The notes under the pieces are model-generated. The model ran no database searches. It saw only the letters and a list, made by a program, of their open reading frames with translations, and was not told the DNA's origin. From contig SFGY01000084.1 of the NCBI GenBank assembly GCA_004556455.1, forward strand, positions 1 to 7,303: a DNA stretch of 7,303 nt. The letters run 5' to 3'. Positions 1 through 7,303 of the stretch are shown here, one piece after another (position 1 is the stretch's first letter; each line of letters opens with the position of its first letter). This DNA is from Clostridiales bacterium (GTDB taxonomy: Bacteria > Bacillota > Clostridia > Saccharofermentanales > DTU023). Position numbers and translations under genes: made by a program.

Positions 1-201
1 CCAATCGGCAGTTGGCCGGGTTTCGCGCTCCGGCTCAGACTGCCGAGCGGGATTCGCTTCGGGAGGAGTATCGACCCGGATGAGATCCCCGCCGATGCGT
101 TTGCCGTCGGCAGGGATCTCATCCGGTTCGATACTCCTCCCGAAGCGAATCCCGCTCGGCAGTCTGAGCCGAAGCGCGAAACCCGTCCAACTGCCGATTG
201 G
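1..201. repeat. Long near-perfect palindrome (inverted repeat, about 97-nt arms)
   Basis: Base i pairs with base 202-i across the whole stretch, so the DNA or its transcript can fold into one hairpin centred near 101. Bases 1-89 pair with 113-201 with only three mismatches (16/186, 30/172, 75/127). After a fourth mismatch (90/112) the stem continues as 91-97 with 105-111, including one wobble pair at 96/106, around a tiny loop. The arms are GC-rich. The left edge of the window cuts the element, so it may be longer: position 202 would pair with the base just before the window. No transposase, integrase or target duplication is visible. The mismatches argue against a simple assembly fold-back but do not exclude one. 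The role is unknown. Confidence 0.93.
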
Positions 202-475
202 CCTCTCGGGCTGCAACACTCTTGTCCGCCGGGAAAAAACGGTTACCTTCGCGCAAAGATTCTGCGAAAAGCAGATTTCTCTGCGGTAGCGAGGGGAAAT
301 AAGGCAACACCGGACTTATTGCCCGATCTTATTTCCGACCTCGAATCGGCAATGGACAAGAAGAAATTCTCCTTATCAATCCCTCTTATATCCTGCCTTT
401 TACTTGCTGGAAGGATGTAGAGGAATAATGCCGAACCGACCTAACTGTTAAACACTTAACCATATTTATCCGTAT
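202..475. other. Region without a recognisable gene; one open frame and a hairpin
   Basis: The + frame starting at position 1 is open from the window edge through the palindrome to TAG at 418-420 (139 codons). It could be the 3' end of a gene entering from the left. The translated residues match no family I recognise, the part after 230 has mixed codon use, and the end is a hydrophobic SLSIPLISCLLLAGRM. A hairpin lies within it: GGAAATAAG at 295-303 pairs with CTTATTTCC at 328-336, with an inner GCAA/TTGC pairing (304-307 with 319-322). A small palindrome, GTTAA-acac-TTAAC, sits at 447-460 just upstream of the next promoter and could be a protein-binding site. Nothing else is supported here. 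Confidence 0.4.
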
Positions 476-509
476 TTTGCCCGTTTTACGCGGATTCTTT
501 GTACCTTTA
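476..509 (+). promoter_or_regulatory. Candidate Bacteroidota promoter of the phosphodiesterase gene
   Basis: TTTG at 476-479 could be the -33 element. 22 nt further on, TACCTTTA at 502-509 differs from the Bacteroidota -7 consensus TAnnTTTG only in its last base. An overlapping ATTCTTTG (494-501) is a second, poorer register. Transcription would start near 515, leaving about 15 nt before the ATG at 531. That leader has no purine-rich ribosome-binding site, as is usual in this phylum. Confidence 0.45.
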
Positions 510-530
510 CCCATACAAAAACGCCCGGCC

Positions 531-1760
531 ATGAAAAAATATACGTTTTTCCTGCTGCTCGTCCTCCTGACAGGCTGCGCCGCGTCCCGCAAGGCCCATG
601 TCAGCGCAACACCCGACGGAAAACAATACGTCGTAATCCTTTCGATGGACGCCTTCCGCTGGGATCTCGCCGGCCGCAGCCACACGCCGACACTCGACTC
701 GCTCGCCCGGGTGGGAACCTATGCCGAAATTTATCCGGTCTACCCCTCCAACACCTTCCCCAGCCATTACGCCATGGCCACGGGCCTGCATCCCGACCAC
801 CACGGGGTCGTGAACAACAATTTCTACGACCGGAAGACCGGGCGCAAGCTCTCCGTGTTCGACGCGGAGGATGTCCGGCTGCCGGGATTCTGGAGCGGCG
901 AACCGATCTGGAACACGGCGGAAAGACAGGGCCTCACGGCCAACATCTTCATGTGGCCGGGCAGCGAAGTCCCGATCGACGGGCATCAGGCGACCGTCTG
1001 GACTCCCTACTCGTCGAAACCGACCTACTACCAACGCGCCGATTGGGTGATCGAAGCCATGACGCGCCCCGAAGCCGAGATCCCGGAGCTGGTAATGTGG
1101 TATTTCGAAGAGCCCGACGCCACGATGCACACCTACGGCCCAGATTCACCGCAGGCAGTCGCCCAGGCCGAACACATCGACTCCGTTCTCCGCTATTTTT
1201 TCCGTGAGATACGGCGCTCGCCCGTCTTCGAGCGAATCAATTTCATCGTAACGGCCGACCATGGCATGGCCGCGCTTTCGCCGGAGCGGTACATCAACCT
1301 CATGCCGCTGCTCGACACTACGCAGGTCATACGTACCGTACCTGGCACCCCGTTCGGGCTGGAGGTGAAAGAGGAGTATGCCGACACGGCGATCAGGATA
1401 CTCCGCAGGACGGGGCACATGAAGGCCTGGCGGCGCGAGCACATGCCCCGGCGTTTCCATTACGGCACCCACCCTACCCGCCTGACGAACATCATCGTCA
1501 TCCCCGAGACCGGATGGACGCTCGACTACGCGGCCGAAACACGCCCCGTCCGCAAACGCGGCACACACGGCTTCGACAACCGCGACCGCGACATGCACAT
1601 GGTCTTCTACGCCTCGGGCCCCGCATTCCGCAAGGGCTACCGGCAGGGCTCGTTCCAGAACCAGAACATGTACCTCATCCTGTGCAGGCTGCTGGGTATC
1701 GAGCCCGCACCCAACGACGGGGAGTGGAAAGATGTAAAACACATGTTCCGGAACAAATAA
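531..1760 (+). CDS. Lipoprotein, type I phosphodiesterase/nucleotide pyrophosphatase family (alkaline phosphatase superfamily)
   Basis: This 409-residue protein should hydrolyse phosphodiester or pyrophosphate bonds, classically of nucleotides, outside the cytoplasm; the real substrate cannot be read from sequence. The start at 531 is chosen over the in-frame ATG at 477 because it gives a lipoprotein signal peptide: MKK, a hydrophobic run, then lipobox LTGC with the lipidated Cys16. No acidic surface-export signal follows the Cys, so a periplasm-facing location is likely. The two-metal site of the family is complete: Asp40 (SMDAF), nucleophile Thr75 (PSNTFPSHY), Asp196 and His200 (EEPDATMH), Asp243-His244 (TADHG) and His346 (GTHGFDN). 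The motif MWPGSEV (141-147) is also typical. The length fits bacterial members of about 400-450 residues. The 477 start would add 18 residues overlapping the promoter. The family call is firm; ATP, NAD, dinucleotide or sugar-phosphate substrates are all possible. Confidence 0.93.
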   Translation: MKKYTFFLLLVLLTGCAASRKAHVSATPDGKQYVVILSMDAFRWDLAGRSHTPTLDSLARVGTYAEIYPVYPSNTFPSHYAMATGLHPDHHGVVNNNFYDRKTGRKLSVFDAEDVRLPGFWSGEPIWNTAERQGLTANIFMWPGSEVPIDGHQATVWTPYSSKPTYYQRADWVIEAMTRPEAEIPELVMWYFEEPDATMHTYGPDSPQAVAQAEHIDSVLRYFFREIRRSPVFERINFIVTADHGMAALSPERYINLMPLLDTTQVIRTVPGTPFGLEVKEEYADTAIRILRRTGHMKAWRREHMPRRFHYGTHPTRLTNIIVIPETGWTLDYAAETRPVRKRGTHGFDNRDRDMHMVFYASGPAFRKGYRQGSFQNQNMYLILCRLLGIEPAPNDGEWKDVKHMFRNK

Positions 1761-1772
1761 AAAATATTTTTC

Positions 1773-1780
1773 TATATTTG
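1773..1780 (+). promoter_or_regulatory. Bacteroidota -7 promoter element before the methyltransferase gene
   Basis: TATATTTG matches TAnnTTTG exactly. It lies in the 39-nt AT-rich gap between the two genes, 19 nt before the ATG at 1800. No clear TTTG is seen at the expected -33 distance, which would fall inside the end of the upstream gene. The methyltransferase may therefore be transcribed both from here with a very short leader and by read-through from upstream, since no terminator separates the genes. Confidence 0.55.
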
Positions 1781-1799
1781 TGACAATACGCGACCGCCA

Positions 1800-2579
1800 A
1801 TGAAAGTCAGCACTCCCAAAAGCAGACAGGATCTGCATATCAAAAGACGTGACCGGGTACTCGAGGTAGGCCCCGGCAATCGCCCCTCCTTCCGTGCGAA
1901 CGTCCTCGTGGAGAAATTCCTCGGCGACGATACCCATCGCTGCGGCGGCCTGCGCATATTCCCCCACCAGCAGCTGGTCAACGCTGCGGCCGAAGCCCTG
2001 CCTTTTGCAGACAAGGAATTCGACTACGTGATCTGCAACCAGGTACTCGAACACAGCGACGACCCGGCGCAGTTCCTGCGCGAAGTAATGCGGGTCGGCA
2101 AGGCCGGCTACATCGAGACACCGAGCCTGCTCGGCGAATGGCTTTTCCCCAAGAAATCGCACCGCTGGGTCGTGCTCAACATCGGCGACAAACTGGTTCT
2201 TTACGACAAGCGGCGCGTACCCGGCAACTACGCCAACGATTACGGAGAACTGTTCCTGAACTATCTGCCCTACCAGTCGCTCCCCTACAAACTGCTGCCC
2301 TTCTCCGAAGGGGAGTTGATGCACGTACGCTACGAGTGGAAAGACGATATCGATTTCCTGATAAACCCCACGGACGAATATTACAGCAAGTTCTTCCTGA
2401 AGAAATGGGATCGAGAAATGGTCTGCACACTCTTTCCTCCCCGCGGATTCGCGACGGAACTGGGGCGCACGCTCCGCGCCGCAGCCCACGTCATAGGCGA
2501 CAAACTGCGCCGGTCACAGGGACGCCGTCCCCTCTCGCTGGAAGAATACAAAGCCCTCCATCCCGGAGAATTCAAATAA
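1800..2579 (+). CDS. Class I SAM-dependent methyltransferase (type 11-like)
   Basis: The 259-residue cytoplasmic protein has the Rossmann methyltransferase signatures in order. Motif I is VLEVGPGNRPS (residues 20-30), binding S-adenosylmethionine. The acidic residues after it (Glu38, Asp43-Asp44) could contact the ribose. AAAEALPF (62-69) corresponds to the adenine-contacting segment. FDYVICNQVLEH (74-85) is the motif IV region typical of type 11 enzymes, followed by DDPAQFLREVMRV and the strand AGYIETPS (102-109). The second half (about 110-259) is rich in aromatic and basic residues and probably carries substrate specificity, which I cannot name. Sugar, lipid or small-molecule O-methylation would fit. 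The ATG at 1800 lies just before the SAM domain and behind the promoter element. The gene is probably the end of its transcription unit, given the terminator 62 nt after the stop. No Shine-Dalgarno sequence is present. Confidence 0.85.
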   Translation: MKVSTPKSRQDLHIKRRDRVLEVGPGNRPSFRANVLVEKFLGDDTHRCGGLRIFPHQQLVNAAAEALPFADKEFDYVICNQVLEHSDDPAQFLREVMRVGKAGYIETPSLLGEWLFPKKSHRWVVLNIGDKLVLYDKRRVPGNYANDYGELFLNYLPYQSLPYKLLPFSEGELMHVRYEWKDDIDFLINPTDEYYSKFFLKKWDREMVCTLFPPRGFATELGRTLRAAAHVIGDKLRRSQGRRPLSLEEYKALHPGEFK

Positions 2580-2641
2580 CCCGGGAGTGTAAAAACCCGC
2601 CCGCCCAGGTGATTCCGGGGCATATAACAATATTAACGACA

Positions 2642-2670
2642 AAAAACATCCGCCAATTCCGGATGTTTTT
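2642..2670 (+). terminator. Intrinsic terminator after the methyltransferase gene
   Basis: AAAAACATCCG (2642-2652) pairs perfectly with CGGATGTTTTT (2660-2670), giving an 11-bp stem with a 7-nt loop. The A-run on the left and T-run on the right mean it could work in both directions. It ends the forward transcript of the methyltransferase gene, and possibly of the phosphodiesterase gene if the two are co-transcribed. Confidence 0.85.
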
Positions 2671-2672
2671 CG

Positions 2673-2680
2673 TATATTTG
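2673..2680 (+). promoter_or_regulatory. Orphan Bacteroidota -7 element right behind the terminator
   Basis: TATATTTG is an exact TAnnTTTG match three bases after the terminator T-run. It is the same octamer, in a similar AT-rich setting, as the one at 1773-1780. No convincing gene starts behind it: the first ATG (2682) opens only nine codons. It may drive an untranslated RNA or transcription into the downstream RNA and small membrane protein gene. No -33 TTTG is visible because the hairpin occupies that position. Confidence 0.4.
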
Positions 2681-2799
2681 TATGTGCAATCCCAAATTCC
2701 AAAGCCTATGAGAAATTAACGCGCGAATTTTACCTTTTTCACAAGAACAGTTCTGCCGTCCACGCACTAAAAGCGCCGGCGAATACATATAAAAAGCGT
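2681..2799. other. AT-rich intergenic stretch, no gene seen
   Basis: No reading frame of useful length and no strong hairpin were found here. The stretch separates the orphan promoter-like element from the promoter of the candidate small RNA. Frames such as the nine codons from 2682 look like chance. Confidence 0.5.
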
Positions 2800-2807
2800 T
2801 AGCTTTG
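2800..2807 (+). promoter_or_regulatory. Bacteroidota -7 element of the rod-shaped RNA
   Basis: TAGCTTTG matches TAnnTTTG exactly. The expected transcription start, about 5-8 nt downstream, coincides with the first paired base of the long hairpin RNA at 2814. That coincidence supports both the promoter and the RNA. No -33 TTTG is evident. Confidence 0.55.
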
Positions 2808-2812
2808 TACCT

Positions 2813-2960
2813 TGCTTTCTGAAAATCTGGAAAATTTTAAGAGCAACCAAGGAATGAAGTTTGACGCTCACGTTTCCAACGTGGGCTTCATTCTGTATTT
2901 GGTTGCACAGGTTATTCCAGAGCCTCAGAGAGCAAATCAGAGTTTTGTCCCACGTTTTTT
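2813..2960 (+). ncRNA. Candidate rod-shaped small RNA (6S-like shape, family not identified)
   Basis: Five nested helices stack into one elongated rod. GCTTTCTGA (2814-2822) pairs with TCAGAGAGC (2925-2933). CTGGAA (2827-2832) pairs with TTCCAG (2915-2920). GCAACCAA (2843-2850) pairs with TTGGTTGC (2899-2906). GAATGAAG (2852-2859) pairs with CTTCATTC (2886-2893). CACGTT (2869-2874) pairs with AACGTG (2878-2883) around a TCC loop. An internal bubble of 10 and 8 nt separates the second and third helices. A promoter element sits at the 5' end, and a run of six T at 2955-2960 could mark the 3' end. A rod with an internal bubble recalls 6S RNA, and Bacteroidales have orphan structured RNAs such as the Bacteroidales-1 motif, but I cannot assign either. 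It could instead be a structured leader of the gene at 3024. The helices are plainly there; transcription is inferred. Confidence 0.65.
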
Positions 2961-3023
2961 ATATCTCCACACCCCACAACTCCCACTTAAATATGCCGAG
3001 GGACAGGCATCCTGATAATTGTT

Positions 3024-3395
3024 ATGAACAACTATCTCCTGCTGATCGGCATCAGTTGCGTACCTGCCGTAACGGGCATGTGCATCACGCTGCCGCTCTG
3101 GCGTCTGAGGCACCTGCGCAACCAAGCGATCCATACGCTCGGGCTGACCGTTCTTTTCCTGACCCTGGCAAGTTGCCTGCTGCCGGTAATCACGGGTGAA
3201 AATTCGGGTACCGGATTTGCGGCAATCGCCCTGAGCTGCATAAACTTTTTCCTATTCCGGCACTACGAACGTCTGCTCTACACCATGCGCTGCCCGGGTT
3301 GCCGCCACGCGACACTCCGCGTCCGCGCGGTAACCCGCCGCACTTACCGGCTCCACTGCAAACGGTGCGGACTCTACACCGACTGGCATGAATAA
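3024..3395 (+). CDS. Small membrane protein with C-terminal zinc ribbon, function unknown
   Basis: The 123-residue product has three hydrophobic segments (about residues 4-26, 38-57 and 64-79) that should span the inner membrane. They are followed by a short basic tail with CPGC (Cys90, Cys93) and CKRC (Cys112, Cys115), a C-X2-C-X18-C-X2-C zinc-ribbon pattern. I do not recognise the family. The GC-rich codon use resembles the two upstream genes, and the paired cysteine motifs favour a real gene over chance. No Shine-Dalgarno sequence precedes the ATG. A small hairpin, ATGCC-GGCAT (2993-2997 with 3006-3010), lies 14 nt upstream. The candidate small RNA ends about 60 nt before it, so the gene could share that promoter. 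A membrane anchor with a zinc-binding tail suggests a protein- or nucleic-acid-contact role, but this is inference only. Confidence 0.65.
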   Translation: MNNYLLLIGISCVPAVTGMCITLPLWRLRHLRNQAIHTLGLTVLFLTLASCLLPVITGENSGTGFAAIALSCINFFLFRHYERLLYTMRCPGCRHATLRVRAVTRRTYRLHCKRCGLYTDWHE

Positions 3396-3658
3396 CCGAC
3401 TATATGGGTAATTGTCATGCCACGCGTCCAGTGAGCGCTTTTACCGAAGGATCCGCCAGGGGAGTTGGCGAAATACCGGGGCTATTGTTTTGATAAAACC
3501 GGATGATCCGGTAATACCGGTGCACACAGGGATAATTGCAAATTGAACAGGGGGGAGGCAATGCCCCCCGCAATCAAAACGCCTCCAACAGCAAAGGGCA
3601 AAAAGCGGCATCCGCAGGTACAACGCGCCCCGTATCCGGATCGGCCGGATTGCCCTTT
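3396..3658 (+). other. Non-coding, structure-rich stretch before the UUCG terminator
   Basis: No convincing gene is present. Several helices are visible on the + strand. ACCGGA-tga-TCCGGT lies at 3498-3512. A run of six G (3550-3555) pairs with six C (3564-3569), and an overlapping alternative pairs GGAGGC (3554-3559) with GCCTCC (3581-3586). An 8-9 bp closing stem, AAAGGGCA (3593-3600) with TGCCCTTT (3651-3658), encloses two hairpins: GCGG-cat-CCGC (3605-3615) and ATCCGG-CCGGAT (3634-3639 with 3645-3650). This junction abuts the terminator stem directly. It may be the 3' untranslated region of the zinc-ribbon gene or a separate structured RNA. No clear promoter was found for it. Confidence 0.45.
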
Positions 3659-3691
3659 CGGGAAGATCTTCGGATCTTCCCGATCTTTTTT
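3659..3691 (+). terminator. Strong intrinsic terminator with UUCG tetraloop
   Basis: CGGGAAGATC (3659-3668) pairs perfectly with GATCTTCCCG (3673-3682) around the very stable loop TTCG, followed by ATC and six T (3686-3691). It ends forward transcription coming from the zinc-ribbon gene or from the structured stretch before it, and prevents run-on into the antisense of the rRNA operon. Confidence 0.9.
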
Positions 3692-3765
3692 GCGGCCACA
3701 GCGGCCAATCCGTTACGTATGATTTGTTTTTCCGGCAACTGTAACGCGGTAGCTCGGAAAGGGGC
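3692..3765. other. Gap between the two convergent terminators
   Basis: These 74 nt hold no gene. A short direct repeat, GCGGCC, occurs twice at about 3692-3707. Open frames across this gap on both strands run through the terminator hairpins and were rejected. Confidence 0.5.
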
Positions 3766-3797
3766 AAAAAAAAGGTCAGACCTTACGATCTGACCTT
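3766..3797 (-). terminator. Intrinsic terminator of the rRNA operon
   Basis: On the minus strand AAGGTCAGA pairs with TCTGACCTT (genomic 3789-3797 with 3772-3780), a perfect 9-bp stem with an 8-nt loop. It is followed by a run of T, read from the A-run at 3766-3773. It begins a few bases after the 5S 3' end, as expected for the end of an rRNA operon. Confidence 0.9.
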
Positions 3798-3800
3798 GAA

Positions 3801-3908
<108 letters not shown>

Positions 3909-4030
3909 ACGAAGGACGTAGTCCAACGTTGCTTCAAACTCATCGAAGCCGTGCGAGCAGCCTTTTAGTCGCTGCAATCCGTCGCACCCGGTATAAGTTG
4001 ACATACTTCGGAGATGAGATAAAGAATCTT
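3909..4030 (-). other. 23S-5S spacer with the 3' half of the 23S processing stem
   Basis: The spacer carries TTGACATA (3998-4005) and GGAGATGAGATAAAG (4010-4024), which are complementary to the 5' flank of 23S. The rest (3893-3997) has no recognised RNA. On the + strand it holds an open frame ending at TAG 3966-3968 that reads like a protein tail (see findings). Confidence 0.6.
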
Positions 4031-6910
<2,880 letters not shown>

Positions 6911-6944
6911 ACATTTCCGATATCCCCTATTGTAGTTATCGGAA

Positions 6945-6972
6945 CTTTATCTCATCTCCTTAAATATGTCAA
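6945..6972 (-). other. 5' half of the 23S precursor processing stem
   Basis: Genomic 6945-6959 is the exact reverse complement of 4010-4024 (15 bp), and 6965-6972 is the reverse complement of 3998-4005 (8 bp). Together they form the long stem that loops out 23S in the precursor transcript, the usual substrate for RNase III-type processing. Confidence 0.9.
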
Positions 6973-7000
6973 TGAACGCTGGTCGAATCCTCGACCTGAG

Positions 7001-7074
7001 TGGAGGATAAGGGAGTCGAACCCTTGACCCCCTGCTTGCAAAGCAGGTGCTCTAGCCAACTGAGCTAATCCCCC
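7001..7074 (-). tRNA. tRNA-Ala (anticodon UGC)
   Basis: The 74-nt cloverleaf is complete. The acceptor GGGGGAT pairs with ATCCTCC and includes the G3-U70 wobble that marks alanine tRNAs. The D stem is GCTC/GAGC. The anticodon stem CCTGC/GCAGG encloses loop TTTGCAA with anticodon TGC. The T arm is AAGGG-TTCGACT-CCCTT, and the discriminator is A. The 3' CCA is not encoded. It is the second tRNA of the 16S-23S spacer. Confidence 0.98.
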
Positions 7075-7084
7075 GAGTTCGGTG

Positions 7085-7158
7085 TAGTCCCGTGCGGACT
7101 TGAACCGCAGACCCCTACATTATCAGTGTAGTGCTCTAACCAACTGAGCTACGGGACT
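7085..7158 (-). tRNA. tRNA-Ile (anticodon GAU)
   Basis: The 74-nt cloverleaf is complete. The acceptor AGTCCCG pairs with CGGGACT. The D stem is GCTC/GAGC. The anticodon stem CTACA/TGTAG encloses loop CTGATAA with anticodon GAT. The T arm is TGCGG-TTCAAGT-CCGCA, and the discriminator is A. CCA is not encoded. It is separated from tRNA-Ala by 10 nt and is the first tRNA after 16S, the classic Ile-Ala spacer order. Confidence 0.98.
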
Positions 7159-7260
7159 GTATCCGCGGGAAGACCCCACTCGGTATAACATAAAAATTAC
7201 AGGTTAATTCGAGAGAAAAGAATGAGACTTATCTGTTGACGAAATAGTCACACTCTCCAG
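7159..7260 (-). other. 16S-tRNA-Ile spacer
   Basis: This is a 102-nt AT-rich leader between the 16S 3' end and tRNA-Ile. No gene is present. It probably contains half of the 16S processing stem, whose partner lies outside the window. Confidence 0.6.

Positions 7261-7303
<43 letters not shown>

Noticed and set aside
119..310. Minus-strand frame of 63 codons over the palindrome
   Set aside because: It overlaps the palindrome, shows no family resemblance and lacks any promoter or context; likely chance.
477..530. Upstream in-frame start of the phosphodiesterase gene
   Set aside because: It would bury the lipoprotein signal peptide behind 18 residues and overlap the promoter; the ATG at 531 gives a proper MKK start and lipobox.
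1745..1770. GTTCCGGAAC palindrome followed by A/T run at the end of the phosphodiesterase gene, as a terminator
   Set aside because: The palindrome is within the last codons, its stem is only 5 bp with no loop, and the following run begins with A, so it does not fit an intrinsic terminator.
1146..2489. 447-codon open frame on the minus strand across both forward genes
   Set aside because: It is antisense to two genes with complete family motifs, runs across their promoter gap and shows no recognisable domain; long antisense frames are common in GC-rich genes.
2682..2711. Nine-codon leader-like frame MCNPKFQSL
   Set aside because: It starts two bases after the -7 element, before the expected transcription start, and is too short to support.
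3441..3793. Overlapping frames on both strands after the zinc-ribbon gene
   Set aside because: They read through one or two terminator hairpins and their product sequences have no plausible domain; the DNA is better explained as RNA structure.

Overview
The window looks like a chromosomal segment of a gut-type Bacteroidota, most likely order Bacteroidales and perhaps Alistipes-like. This rests on Bacteroidota-style -7 promoter elements (TAnnTTTG) upstream of transcription units, no Shine-Dalgarno sequence before any of the three genes, a GC-rich coding style with AT-rich gaps, and an rRNA operon in the order 16S-tRNA-Ile-tRNA-Ala-23S-5S whose 16S ends in CACCTCCTTT. The genus is an inference.

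Layout from left to right. Positions 1-201 are a near-perfect palindrome with arms of about 97 nt, cut off at the left edge. One forward frame stays open through both arms to a stop at 418-420, but no gene can be recognised there. Two forward genes follow: a lipoprotein of the nucleotide pyrophosphatase/phosphodiesterase family (531-1760) and a class I SAM-dependent methyltransferase (1800-2579). The methyltransferase has its own promoter-like element in the 39-nt gap and a strong terminator at 2642-2670. The 440-nt gap after it holds a promoter-like element and a candidate rod-shaped small RNA (about 2813-2960). Next is a small membrane protein with a C-terminal zinc ribbon (3024-3395). Behind it lies a structured non-coding stretch ending in a UUCG-capped terminator on the + strand (3659-3691).

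The right half (about 3766-7303) is an rRNA operon on the minus strand, read right to left: the 3' tip of 16S, tRNA-Ile(GAU), tRNA-Ala(UGC), a complete 23S, 5S, and a terminator. Forward transcription from the left half and the operon converge on two terminators 74 nt apart. The 23S flanks form a long processing stem, which confirms the 23S boundaries.

The protein genes show no clear common pathway. The phosphodiesterase should act outside the cytoplasm on nucleotide or phosphodiester bonds, and the methyltransferase is cytoplasmic with unknown substrate. The items most worth follow-up are the 201-nt palindrome, the rod-shaped RNA with a possible alternative fold, the structured RNA before the UUCG terminator, and a 5S gene whose 5' part does not match the rest of the molecule. 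No CRISPR array, phage gene or transposase was seen.
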